A DNA stretch of 64,000 nt, from contig NZ_CAJXKQ010000004.1 of NCBI RefSeq assembly GCF_913055835.1, positions 124,001 to 188,000 of the forward strand, given 5' to 3'. The translations under genes were made by a program, and so were the position numbers. Below, one piece after another: positions 1 to 9,074 of the stretch (within the stretch, counting starts at the first letter, position 1; each line of letters opens with the position of its first letter). Source of the DNA: an uncultured Marinobacter sp. GTDB lineage: Bacteria; Pseudomonadota; Gammaproteobacteria; Pseudomonadales; Oleiphilaceae. The notes under the pieces are model-generated. The model made no database searches and was not told where the DNA came from. It saw only the letters and a program-made list of their open reading frames with translations.

Positions 1-2802
1 AAACAGGGACAGAATGGTCAGCTGAAGCCCCATCAACCAGTGGCCCAGCAACGCGCCCACCAGGGCAAACGGTATGATGGCCATGACAATCAGCGGCAGA
101 CTCCAGGAAGCAAACACCCAGGCGAGTACCACGTACATGAGCGCCAGACCGATAACCAGGCCGGTCTGCATGTCTCCCAGTGTCTCCCTCTGGTCAGCCG
201 CGCGGCCCTCAAAGCTGTAACGCACGTTGTACCGACTGGCGATATCGGGGAGGGCTTCCGCCTCGAGACTGCTCAGGATCTGGTCGGTGGTACTGACCCG
301 GGTGTTCAGGCCCGAGGTAACTTCAACCGCCAAGCGGCCCTCGGCGTGTCGCAGGGCCTGGAAGCCCTGGCGGTGGTCGAGGTTCATAACCTGGTTCAAC
401 GGAACGAAACGGCCGTCCGGCACCCGAACCGTGATACGGGAGAGGGTCGACAGTCGCTCCCGCTGATCCTGGGGCAGCTGTACCCGAACCTCCACTTCGT
501 CACGGCCATCCTGGTAAATCTGGGCAATCCGGCCATCAAAGGCCGCCCTGAGCTGGCGTCCGAGATCCGAGGTGGTCAGTCCCAGTGCTTCGCCGTAGGC
601 ACTGACCTGATAAATCAGCTGTTCCCGGCCCCAGGGCATGTCGTCCTCGACGTCCAATACTCCGGGCAGAGTCGACAGCGCCTGGCCCAGTTCATCCGCC
701 GCTCGTTTCAGGTTTTCGGCGTTCTCGCCGGTCAGGCGCACATTCACATCCCGACCCGGCGGTCCGGCCTGACGTTCGGAAATGGTCAGGTTGTCCAGCC
801 CGGCCGGGGTCTCCAGCCGGCTGCGCCACTCGGTAATGAATTCCGGGTTGCGGACGGAGCGACGGTCGGACGGCACCAGTTCGATCATCATCGAGCCCAG
901 CTCGTCGCCGCTGCGGGAACTGCCCTCAGCACCCTGGGTTGCGCCCCTGGTGGTGACTGCGTGCAGGATGAAATCACCGCCCAGAGCCTCTTCAGTCTCA
1001 TTGAGCGTTTGCTGCATCTGGGTCAGGAAGTCATCAACCGTGCCGCGATCGGTGCCGGCCACAAAGCTGGCATTGGCGTAGAACACAGACGGCTCTGGTG
1101 TCGGGAAAAAGTTGAACCCGAGCCGGCCACCGGCCAGCAGACCAACCGTGACAATAGCCAGGGCCACCGCACTTGCCACTGTGGCGCCCCGGTGTTCCAG
1201 GCTGTAACGGGAAAACCGGCGAAACCGGCCTTCCCGGAAATGATCGAAACGCTGCTCGAATCCTCGCCGGAAGCGCTCCACAGGACCGGGCCTTTTCGGC
1301 TCAGCGTCTGCCTGCCCCGCTTTTTTCTTGCGCCGGGGCACGAAGGCATGGCGCAGGTGCGCCGGCAGCACGATGAAACACTCAAGCAGGGACGCGACCA
1401 GAACGCAGATCATCACCAGCGGTATGTCGCCCAGGATATTGCCGATGACGCCCCCCACCACCAATAACGGCATGAAGGCTGCGACCGTGGTCAGAGACGA
1501 GGCCAGCACCGGCCAGACCATGCGCTTGGCGGCACCTTCGGAGGCGTAGATGGATTCCTCGCCCATTCGTGCATGGGCGTCGGCGTCCTCGCCCACCACA
1601 ATGGCATCGTCGACGATCACCCCCAGGGCCATAATCAGGGCAAACAGGGAGATCATGTTGATGGAGCCACCGATCAGCCAGAGCACCGCCATGGCCGCCA
1701 GAAAAGCTGTTGGAATACCCACAGCCACCCACATGGCAACCCTGCCCGGGAGAAACAGGTAAAGCAGGCACACCACAAGCACCAGACCGCCCAGGCCATT
1801 GTTCACCAGCAGCGAGATACGGTCGTCCAGAAGCTGCCAGGTCTCGTCGTACACCTCCAGTTTTACCGTCGGCGGCAGTACCGGCCGGGTATCCGCCAGC
1901 CAGGTTTCCAGTACTTTCGCTGCAGCCAGCGAGTTGCCATTCTCCGATCGCTGCAGTTGCAGCTCGACCGCAGGCTTGCCATTCTTTTCCAGGGTCACCT
2001 GGCTCTCACGGGCCTCCTGACGAATGATCGCGACATCGCCCAGATTGAGCTGGATCCGTTCACCACTGAGCACCGGAATACTCTCGAACTCCTGGGGACT
2101 CCGCCGTTGTTCCACGGCCCGGAGTTCCCGGGTGGCATCCTGCTGCGCCATCATGCCGGCGGGCAGATCACGGGAGATGGCGGCCACTCGCTCGGCAATC
2201 TGGTCCAGTGACAGCCCCAGTGTCTCCAACCGTTCCACCGGGACATCTATGCTGATCTGCTGCTCGGGCAGGCCGCGAATCGACACCCGGTCGATACCGC
2301 GCTGAAGCAGTTCATCCTCAAACCGGTAAGCCAGTTGCCGCAACTCGCTTCGGTCAACATCACCAAACACCAGCAAACGGGCCACCGGCTCGTAGCGTTC
2401 TATCCGGGTTACCTGTGGCTCTTCCGCCTCGGCAGGGAAGTTGGTGAATTCGTCCACCTGCTGGCGCACGTCGTCCAGGGCCTGGATCGGATTGGTGCCT
2501 TCCTCGAATTCGAGCGTTATGGACGACACACTCTGGGCCGAGGTGGAGGTCATTTTCTTCAGGCCATCCACGCTGCGCAGGCGCTGTTCAAGCGGGTTGG
2601 TGATGCCTTGTTCCACGTCTTCCGCAGACGCGCCACTCCAGACCACCCGGACACTGACCACGTCCAGAGCAAAGGTCGGGAAGAACTGGATGTTCATGCG
2701 GGTCAGAGCCAGCACGCCGCCGAGCAGCATCACCAGCATTACCAGGTTGGCAGCGACCCGGTGATGAACGAAAAAGCCGATGACGCCCTTTTTTCGCCTC
2801 AT
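1..2802 (-). CDS. RND-family efflux pump, inner-membrane subunit (C-terminus beyond left edge)
   Basis: Proton-driven inner-membrane pump of a tripartite RND exporter; 934 residues are visible and the gene is still open at base 1, so roughly the last 100 residues of a normal 1,030-1,060 residue pump are missing. The start overlaps the adaptor stop codon as ATGA, so the two are translationally coupled. The N-terminus has a short basic stretch followed by TM1. The TM4 proton-relay Asp pair is present (D398-D399, motif VIVDDAIVVGE). Substrate cannot be read from sequence. It belongs to the AcrB/hydrophobe-amphiphile family rather than the CzcA metal family, but this is a family-level call. No outer-membrane TolC-type gene lies in the visible part. 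Confidence 0.93.
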   Translation of the reverse strand, partial: MRRKKGVIGFFVHHRVAANLVMLVMLLGGVLALTRMNIQFFPTFALDVVSVRVVWSGASAEDVEQGITNPLEQRLRSVDGLKKMTSTSAQSVSSITLEFEEGTNPIQALDDVRQQVDEFTNFPAEAEEPQVTRIERYEPVARLLVFGDVDRSELRQLAYRFEDELLQRGIDRVSIRGLPEQQISIDVPVERLETLGLSLDQIAERVAAISRDLPAGMMAQQDATRELRAVEQRRSPQEFESIPVLSGERIQLNLGDVAIIRQEARESQVTLEKNGKPAVELQLQRSENGNSLAAAKVLETWLADTRPVLPPTVKLEVYDETWQLLDDRISLLVNNGLGGLVLVVCLLYLFLPGRVAMWVAVGIPTAFLAAMAVLWLIGGSINMISLFALIMALGVIVDDAIVVGEDADAHARMGEESIYASEGAAKRMVWPVLASSLTTVAAFMPLLVVGGVIGNILGDIPLVMICVLVASLLECFIVLPAHLRHAFVPRRKKKAGQADAEPKRPGPVERFRRGFEQRFDHFREGRFRRFSRYSLEHRGATVASAVALAIVTVGLLAGGRLGFNFFPTPEPSVFYANASFVAGTDRGTVDDFLTQMQQTLNETEEALGGDFILHAVTTRGATQGAEGSSRSGDELGSMMIELVPSDRRSVRNPEFITEWRSRLETPAGLDNLTISERQAGPPGRDVNVRLTGENAENLKRAADELGQALSTLPGVLDVEDDMPWGREQLIYQVSAYGEALGLTTSDLGRQLRAAFDGRIAQIYQDGRDEVEVRVQLPQDQRERLSTLSRITVRVPDGRFVPLNQVMNLDHRQGFQALRHAEGRLAVEVTSGLNTRVSTTDQILSSLEAEALPDIASRYNVRYSFEGRAADQRETLGDMQTGLVIGLALMYVVLAWVFASWSLPLIVMAIIPFALVGALLGHWLMGLQLTILSLF

Positions 2803-4037
2803 TGCGCCGCTGCTCCGGAATCCGCCACATCCACTTTGAGGCCGGTGACCGCATTCGGCAGGTGCGTGGTGATCAGTTGCGCGCCAGATACCAGGGCCTC
2901 GCCGGATACCAGCAGGCGGCGCTCACCATTGCTACCCCGGGCCTCACCTATGCGCTCGATCCGGGCGCGCTGCATCCGGCCATCTGACGACATCAGGTAA
3001 ACGCTGTCGGCGCCATAGAGAGCACTGAACGGAATGGACACAGTATTGCTCCGCGCCGCCCGCTCCAGAGTTACGGGCAACAGGCCGCCCGGTCGTATTC
3101 CCCCGGCCTCGCCTTCCAACTCAAGAATGGCTTCGGTCCCGGAAGCGTCACTGGTGCCCGCAAAGCGAACGAGGCGGAATCGATGCTGATCGCCCTTGCT
3201 GGTAGCCATGAGTACTTCGCCGCGTTCCAGCGCATCGAGAAGCTCACCGCGGAACATCTCAGGAACCCGGGCCCTGAGTTCAAGACCAGCCACGGGATAC
3301 AGCGACAGCAGGGGTTCATTGCGGCTTACCTGGTCACCTTCAGCCACCTGAATGTCGGTAACGATGCCATCGAAGGGGGCGGTCATGCGGGCCCGTTCGG
3401 CATCACGCCGGGTGCTGACCAGATTCGCCTCCGCCTGGGCCAGTTTTGCCTCCAGGCTCTGAAGCCGCGCCGGATGCTCTTCGATCGCGCGCTGCCGGGT
3501 ATTTACCGTGAGTTCTGCTCTTGCGGCTGCATCCGTGGCCGCTTCCACTGCCTCGCGGGAGGCCAGATTGCGATTCAGCAGTGACCGGGTCCGCTCAAGC
3601 TGACGGCGAGCGTTTTCCAGGATCGCCTGTTCGCTGCTCAGGGCCGACTGGTCATTCCGGTAACGCACCTGTTCCGATCGAATCTGGGCTTCGAGGTCTT
3701 CCACCTGTGCTTCGGCCTGGGCCAGGGCCGGCTGGATATCGGCATCATCCAGAGCCACCAGAAGCTCGCCTTCACGGACACGCTGCCCCTCCGTCACCGG
3801 CCGGGCACCGATACGACCGGCCAGAGTAGCGGTTACGGTCAGTTGCTCTGGTGCAAGAACCTCTCCGTACAGGGGCAAAACCGGCGTATGGGTGGCTGGT
3901 TCAATCCGCTGGACCTGAACCCGCCAGCTGCGTTCAGTAGCACTGACTTCTGCAGGCTCCGGACGGGTCATCTTGAGAATCATGAAACCGGCGATACCGA
4001 CGGCGAGAATTAGTACGGGAATGAGTCGTTTGGACAT
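2799..4037 (-). CDS. RND efflux periplasmic adaptor (membrane fusion protein)
   Basis: 412-residue HlyD/AcrA-type adaptor that should link the downstream pump to an outer-membrane channel. The N-terminus (residues 1-22) is one hydrophobic anchor or uncleaved signal with no lipobox Cys. A lipoyl half-motif is followed by a long alpha-hairpin rich in Glu/Gln/Arg (about residues 90-190), then beta-barrel and membrane-proximal domains. I prefer the ATG at 4037 because residues translated upstream of it precede the hydrophobic segment and look non-coding; the Shine-Dalgarno is weak. The stop overlaps the pump start by 4 nt. A TATAGT-like -10 and an inverted repeat lie 55-95 nt upstream. Confidence 0.9.
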   Translation of the reverse strand: MSKRLIPVLILAVGIAGFMILKMTRPEPAEVSATERSWRVQVQRIEPATHTPVLPLYGEVLAPEQLTVTATLAGRIGARPVTEGQRVREGELLVALDDADIQPALAQAEAQVEDLEAQIRSEQVRYRNDQSALSSEQAILENARRQLERTRSLLNRNLASREAVEAATDAAARAELTVNTRQRAIEEHPARLQSLEAKLAQAEANLVSTRRDAERARMTAPFDGIVTDIQVAEGDQVSRNEPLLSLYPVAGLELRARVPEMFRGELLDALERGEVLMATSKGDQHRFRLVRFAGTSDASGTEAILELEGEAGGIRPGGLLPVTLERAARSNTVSIPFSALYGADSVYLMSSDGRMQRARIERIGEARGSNGERRLLVSGEALVSGAQLITTHLPNAVTGLKVDVADSGAAAQ

Positions 4038-4091
4038 TACGTGCTGGCCAGCTAAGGTAAATAAAGCCCATCGGGCTGTCAGGTTCAGACT

Positions 4092-4130
4092 ACTATACAA
4101 TCAGGGCTTGTTTTCGGATCGGACAAGCCC
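4092..4130 (-). promoter_or_regulatory. Candidate promoter/operator of the first RND operon
   Basis: Read on the minus strand, a perfect 8-bp inverted repeat (GGGCTTGT ... ACAAGCCC, arms 4104-4111 and 4123-4130, 11-nt gap) sits just upstream of a TATAGT hexamer (4092-4097). An operator overlapping the -35 region would suit a TetR- or MarR-type repressor. No regulator gene is adjacent. Inference only. Confidence 0.35.
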
Positions 4131-4190
4131 GGGTACTGCGTCAATTTAACGCGGCGCATCCTCCATTCATGGCAACGGAGCACATCGATC

Positions 4191-4640
4191 TTGGCAGTAG
4201 AACATCATGTCAATCTCCTCAACGCAACGTTCATCAACGCGTTGATTGTTGCCGTCGTGGTCCTGATCCACCACGAAGCTCTCATTCATTTAAGCGGGCT
4301 CCTGTCGAGGATGCGCCAGAGCCACCGCTTCCGTCTGATTGCCGCGGTGTTTGGCGTTCTAGCCGCCCACACCCTGCAAGTCTGGATTTTTGCCAGTGCC
4401 TTCTACTTCATGCACCACGCCGAGGGCTGGGGGTATCTGGCCGGCAATTTCGGCGGCAGTATCCTCGACTGCGCTTACTTCTCCTTTACCACTTTCACAA
4501 CCCTCGGCTACGGCGATATCGAAGCCTTCGGTATCCTGCGGTTCCTCACCGGAATAGAAGCACTGGCCGGGCTGGTTCTGATCACCTGGAGCGCTTCGTT
4601 CCTGTTCGTTGAAATGCAACGCTACTGGCCCACTCGTTAG
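4191..4640 (+). CDS. Small K+-channel-like membrane protein (ion channel family)
   Basis: 149-residue integral membrane protein with about three hydrophobic segments (residues 12-30, 50-72, 118-140) and a pore loop whose TTLGYGD sequence (103-109) is the K+ channel selectivity filter with a single variation (TLGYGD instead of TVGYGD). This is the Ion_trans_2-type pore found in many small proteobacterial proteins; no cytoplasmic RCK or nucleotide-binding domain follows, so gating is unknown. The start is a TTG preceded by GGAG at a suitable distance; the in-frame alternatives further downstream would remove TM1. It is monocistronic, divergent from the RND adaptor. Confidence 0.8.
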   Translation: MAVEHHVNLLNATFINALIVAVVVLIHHEALIHLSGLLSRMRQSHRFRLIAAVFGVLAAHTLQVWIFASAFYFMHHAEGWGYLAGNFGGSILDCAYFSFTTFTTLGYGDIEAFGILRFLTGIEALAGLVLITWSASFLFVEMQRYWPTR

Positions 4641-4655
4641 GGAACTTCCAGGACT

Positions 4656-4698
4656 CAGACTTTAGTCGCAAATCGACGGCTACTTTGCGTAAAGTCTG
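4656..4698. repeat. Long imperfect inverted repeat between channel and cyclase genes
   Basis: Arms CAGACTTTA (4656-4664) and TAAAGTCTG (4690-4698) are perfect complements, and inside them CGCAAA (4667-4672) pairs with TTTGCG (4684-4689), leaving a 2-nt bulge. No U-tract follows, so it is not a classical terminator. It could be a transcript-end hairpin for the channel gene or a protein-binding site upstream of the cyclase gene. Confidence 0.5.
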
Positions 4699-4777
4699 AT
4701 CTAATACCGGTAGTTCGCAAAATATGCATCGTCTTTGTACATATCGACCCAGCGCTCCGGATACCCAGACCAGACCC

Positions 4778-5833
4778 ATGGAAAGTTATAGGGAATCACA
4801 GAAGCACCTTGCCCGTCCGTACCGCAAAGCCGTACTGAAGACGCTGCTGATCCTCACCGCCATCAGCGGTCTGCTGTTTTTCACGCTCAATGTCCAGAGA
4901 GGGAACTACCCTCTGGCCTTTGCCGAGATTGGCATGGCGTGCTACTCGGTTTTTATTTTCTGGGCAATCGGCAACACCAAACACCTTGAGCGCTGGATCC
5001 TGGCGTTCATCCTGCCCTTTTGCATCACGATGATGTTCGCTCTCACTTCGCCCCGGGCAACAACCACGGTTTTTGCCTGGGTACTGTTGATTCCCATCCT
5101 CTCCCACCTTCTGATGGGCCGTCGACTGGGCCTTCTGGTATCTGCTGTTTTCATGGGTACGGCGGCCATGATTTTCTTCTTCAAATACCACGATGCACCG
5201 GAGATGATGCAGCCTCTTCCCATTGCCAATATGGGGCTGATGTCACTGACTATTCTTGCGTTCTCCCACATTTACGAGATTACCCGGGAACAATCCGAAT
5301 CACGCCTGCTGAAGATGGCCCAGACCGATGCGCTGACTGGCCTGGCCAACCGGGCGCGCCTGAGCGACGTGTTCGAACAGGAGCGCAAACGCAGCCTGCG
5401 AAATAGAATGCCGCTTTCCATGTTGGTTCTGGATCTGGACCATTTCAAAGAGGTCAATGATCAGCACGGTCATGAGGCCGGCGACCTTGCGCTCCGGCAT
5501 GTTGCCAGCACACTCCGGGATTCGCTCAGAGCGACCGATCTGGCCACCCGGCTGGGGGGCGAGGAGTTCGCCATTCTGCTCACCAACACCACTGCGGACC
5601 AGGCCCATCGGGTGGCTGACAAGATCCGGAATGCAATTGCATCAAATCCCGTTCCCTATCAGGACCAGACCATCCGACTCACCATCAGCGGCGGCATTGC
5701 CCAATTCGGTCCGGACGGTGCCGATCTGCGTAGCCTGATCGGCCGGGCGGACCAGCACCTTTATCATGCCAAGGATTCAGGCCGTAACCGGATCGTCAGT
5801 TCCAACGACGCCCTGGCGCCCTGCCACGTGTAA
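4778..5833 (+). CDS. Membrane-bound GGDEF diguanylate cyclase
   Basis: 351 residues from the preferred ATG at 4778; an upstream in-frame ATG at 4724 adds 18 residues of poor quality. The N-terminal half has about five to six transmembrane helices (residues 19-165), a membrane sensor like MASE-type modules though I cannot assign the exact class. A short linker leads into a full GGDEF domain (about 180-345) with intact GGEEF active site (260-264), so c-di-GMP synthesis is expected. RATD at 251-254, five residues upstream, is the RxxD product-inhibition site. It ends 10 nt from the convergent second RND pump. Confidence 0.9.
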   Translation: MESYRESQKHLARPYRKAVLKTLLILTAISGLLFFTLNVQRGNYPLAFAEIGMACYSVFIFWAIGNTKHLERWILAFILPFCITMMFALTSPRATTTVFAWVLLIPILSHLLMGRRLGLLVSAVFMGTAAMIFFFKYHDAPEMMQPLPIANMGLMSLTILAFSHIYEITREQSESRLLKMAQTDALTGLANRARLSDVFEQERKRSLRNRMPLSMLVLDLDHFKEVNDQHGHEAGDLALRHVASTLRDSLRATDLATRLGGEEFAILLTNTTADQAHRVADKIRNAIASNPVPYQDQTIRLTISGGIAQFGPDGADLRSLIGRADQHLYHAKDSGRNRIVSSNDALAPCHV

Positions 5834-5843
5834 CAACCTCTGT

Positions 5844-8800
5844 TCAAACCCACTTGCAACGCGCCAATGTGTAGTAAAGCAGAGGCACCACCAGAACGGT
5901 CAGCAAGGTGGACATGGCCAGGCCAAAGACCAGCGATATCGCCAGGCCGTTGAAGATCGGGTCGTTCAGGATGAAGTAAGCACCCACCATCGCCGAAATC
6001 GCCGTCAGGGCGATAGGCTTGATGCGCACCGCGCCCGCCAGGACCACCGCTTCGTCCAGTTCCACGCCCTCCTCGATCAGCTGCCGGATAAACACCACCA
6101 GCAGGATGGAATTGCGCACGATGATGCCGGCCAGGGCAATCATGCCGATCATGCTGGTGGCGGTAAATTCGCGCCCCAGAAGGGCATGGCCGGGCATGAT
6201 GCCGATCATCGTCAGCGGAATTGGGGCCATGATGACCAGCGGCAGGATATAGGAGCGGAACTGGGCCACCAGCAACACAAAGATCATGAATACGCCAACG
6301 CTGTAGGCCGCGCCCATGTCCCGGAAGGTTTCGTAGGTAATCTGCCATTCGCCGTCCCATTTCAGGGTGCCCTTTTCCGGCAAAGGCGGCTGATCAATAA
6401 AGTACTGCTCCGGCGCGCTCTCCTGCTGGTTCAGGCGCTCCACCATGGCAAACATGCCGTACAGCGGTGAATCGACTTCGCCCGCCATATCCGCCGTCAC
6501 ATAGGTCACCGGCAGCAGATCCTTGTGGTAGATCGCGCCCATCCAGTCGGCTTCGCGAACATCGGCAATGCTTGCCAGGGGGACCAGCGTGCCATCGCGG
6601 CTGCGCACCTTCAGCGACAACAGCACCGACGGCTGGGCCTTGTCGCCCTCGCCGAGAATCACCCGGATTGGAACCGGATACTTGGCGTGATCATCGTGCA
6701 GGAAACTCACACTGGTTCCACCCAGGGCCGTCTGCAGGGCCCCGACAACCTGGGCCTGGGAGACGCCAAGTCGTGCCGCTCGATCCCTGTCCACCACCAC
6801 TTCCCACTGCCGCGTGGGTGCCTCCAGCGTGGTATCGATATCCACCAGGCCATCCACCTCGGTCATGCCCTCGGCCACCTGCCGGGCCAGCTCCGCCCGG
6901 CGGGTTTCATCCACCGCGTAGATTTCCGCTACCACGGGTGACAGCACGGGCGGACCGGGAGGCACCTCGACAATCTTGACGCTGGCACCGTGGTGCTTAC
7001 CGATCTCGGTCAACGGACCCCGGAGAGACTGGGCAATGGCATGGGACTGCCGTTCCCGGTACTCCTCATTGATGAGATTGACCTGGATATCGCCATGGTA
7101 TGGATCGCCGCGCAGGTAATACTGCCTGACCAGCCCATTGAAATTGATCGGCGAGGCCGTGCCGGCATAGGTCTGCCAGTTTGCCACCTCATCCACCGTT
7201 TCCAGGTAGCTGCCCATTTCCATCAACACCCGCTGGGTCTGCTCCATGGGCGTGCGCTCGGGCATATCCACCACCACCTGCAGCTCGGACTTGTTGTCGA
7301 ACGGCAGCATTTTCAGGATCACCGCCTGGAACACGGGCAGCGAAGTGGCCGCCAGTGTCAGCCCCACAACGCCCAGCGCCAGCAAACGGCGTCGCCAGGG
7401 ATGGTCCCCCAGGAATGGCCCGAGCACCGTCCGGAAAATCCGCAGGGACACTGGGCTGACGCCATCTGCAGAGCTGGACGCCTCCTCGGCTTCAGCAGCC
7501 TGTTCACCCTTCTTGTGCTTGAGCAACCTGAAGGCCAGCCAGGGCGCCACCACAAAGGCGACAATCTGGGACAGCACCATACCAGCCGAGGCGTTGATCG
7601 GAATCGGGCTCATGTAGGGGCCCATCAGGCCACTGACAAAGGCCATCGGAATCAGGGCCGCCATGATGGTGAGGCTGGCCATAATGGTGGGGGTGCCCAC
7701 CTCGTCTACGGCAACGGGAATAATGTCCTTCACCGCCCGCCGGGTGTTCTGGATCCGCCGGTTGATGTTCTCGGTGATCACGATGCCGTCGTCCACCAGA
7801 ATGCCGATGGAGAAGATCAGCGCAAACAGGGAGACCCGGTTCAGGGTGAAGCCCCAGGCCCAGGAGAACACCAGGGTCAGCAGCAGGGTGATCAGCACCG
7901 CGATGCCAACAATCAGCGCCTGGCGCCAACCCATGGCCGCCAGCACCAGCAACACAACGCACAGGGTGGCGGAGATCAGATCGGTAATCAGTTTGCGGGC
8001 TTTCTGGGAGGCGGTTACGCCATAGTCACGGGTGACCAGCACTTCCACGGATTCCGGCAGGGCCCGGTTGCGCAACTGCGCCAGGCGCTCCTCAATGGCC
8101 GTGGTGATATTGATGGCGTTCTCGCCCGGCTTCTTGGCGATGGCCAGGGTCACCGCCGGGTAAACCTCGCCGGGCTGTCCCGCGCTGCTATCCTGGTGGG
8201 CCGGCCCGAATCCGGTCATCACACTCTGGTCCACCACGGTGCCACCCCGGCTGACATCCGCCACATCTTCAAGGTACACCGCTGCACCGTTGTGCATGCC
8301 AACGACCAGGCGCCGGACATCCTCCACAGTTTCCAGAAGCGTTCCGGCCTGGACCGGTATCGACAGGTTATCCCGAGTAATCCGGGCCTCCTGGCTGCTG
8401 GTGTTGGCTGCCGCCAGGGCGTTCCGGATATCGTCGATCGTGAGATTGAATCCCGCCAGCAGCGCTGGGTCGAACCGGATATCGACGCGATCCGGAATGC
8501 CGCCGGTGGTGTAGACATCCCGGGTGCCGGGAACCCGTTTCAGGGCGACTTCCAGCATGTGTGCCAGGCGGGTCAATTCCTCGCCCGTATGCCCGTTGAC
8601 CGGATCGTAGAGTGTCAGGGTCATCACCGGCACATCATCGATGCCCTTGGGCTTGATCACCGGCTGGGTCGCGCCCAGGTTGGGCGGTAACCAGTCCTGA
8701 TTGGAGTACACCTGGTTGTAGAGCCGCACCAGGGCTTCCTGCCGTGGAATGCCCACCTCGAACTGCACCGTGATCACGGCCTGGCCCTGGCGGGATACCG

Positions 8801-9074
8801 AATAGACGTGTTCCACGCCTTTGATCTCACTCATCACCTGTTCGGCGGGCGTGGCAATCGCGCTTTCCACCTCCCGGGTACTGGCGCCGGGAAACGCCAC
8901 CATGATATCGGCCATGGTGACGTCAATCTGGGGCTCTTCCTCCTTGGGCGTGACCACCACGGCCAGCACGCCCAGGATGATTGCCAGAATGGCCAGCAAC
9001 GGGGTGAGGTGGTTGTTCTGGAAAACCCGGGCAATGGCCCCGGACGGACCAACGGGCGGCAGATCGCGGCTCAC
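5844..9074 (-). CDS. RND-family efflux pump, inner-membrane subunit
   Basis: Full-length 1,076-residue pump with the expected duplicated layout: TM1 near residues 25-42, large periplasmic porter loop, six helices, a second periplasmic loop, and five C-terminal helices. The TM4 proton-relay pair is D428-D429 (ILVDDGIV). A charged cytoplasmic loop near residues 515-530 is rich in Glu, Ala and Ser. The start overlaps the adaptor stop as ATGA. It is a different subfamily from the pump at the left edge (low similarity by eye), so the two are not a recent duplication. Substrate unknown; no outer-membrane channel gene is linked. Confidence 0.93.
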   Translation of the reverse strand: MSRDLPPVGPSGAIARVFQNNHLTPLLAILAIILGVLAVVVTPKEEEPQIDVTMADIMVAFPGASTREVESAIATPAEQVMSEIKGVEHVYSVSRQGQAVITVQFEVGIPRQEALVRLYNQVYSNQDWLPPNLGATQPVIKPKGIDDVPVMTLTLYDPVNGHTGEELTRLAHMLEVALKRVPGTRDVYTTGGIPDRVDIRFDPALLAGFNLTIDDIRNALAAANTSSQEARITRDNLSIPVQAGTLLETVEDVRRLVVGMHNGAAVYLEDVADVSRGGTVVDQSVMTGFGPAHQDSSAGQPGEVYPAVTLAIAKKPGENAINITTAIEERLAQLRNRALPESVEVLVTRDYGVTASQKARKLITDLISATLCVVLLVLAAMGWRQALIVGIAVLITLLLTLVFSWAWGFTLNRVSLFALIFSIGILVDDGIVITENINRRIQNTRRAVKDIIPVAVDEVGTPTIMASLTIMAALIPMAFVSGLMGPYMSPIPINASAGMVLSQIVAFVVAPWLAFRLLKHKKGEQAAEAEEASSSADGVSPVSLRIFRTVLGPFLGDHPWRRRLLALGVVGLTLAATSLPVFQAVILKMLPFDNKSELQVVVDMPERTPMEQTQRVLMEMGSYLETVDEVANWQTYAGTASPINFNGLVRQYYLRGDPYHGDIQVNLINEEYRERQSHAIAQSLRGPLTEIGKHHGASVKIVEVPPGPPVLSPVVAEIYAVDETRRAELARQVAEGMTEVDGLVDIDTTLEAPTRQWEVVVDRDRAARLGVSQAQVVGALQTALGGTSVSFLHDDHAKYPVPIRVILGEGDKAQPSVLLSLKVRSRDGTLVPLASIADVREADWMGAIYHKDLLPVTYVTADMAGEVDSPLYGMFAMVERLNQQESAPEQYFIDQPPLPEKGTLKWDGEWQITYETFRDMGAAYSVGVFMIFVLLVAQFRSYILPLVIMAPIPLTMIGIMPGHALLGREFTATSMIGMIALAGIIVRNSILLVVFIRQLIEEGVELDEAVVLAGAVRIKPIALTAISAMVGAYFILNDPIFNGLAISLVFGLAMSTLLTVLVVPLLYYTLARCKWV

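Noticed and set aside
40..1467. 475-codon plus-strand frame
   Set aside because: Antisense shadow of the RND pump gene, which has clear family motifs on the other strand.
6990..8690. 566-codon plus-strand frame
   Set aside because: Antisense shadow of the second RND pump; His/Gln/Gly-rich translation with no domain.
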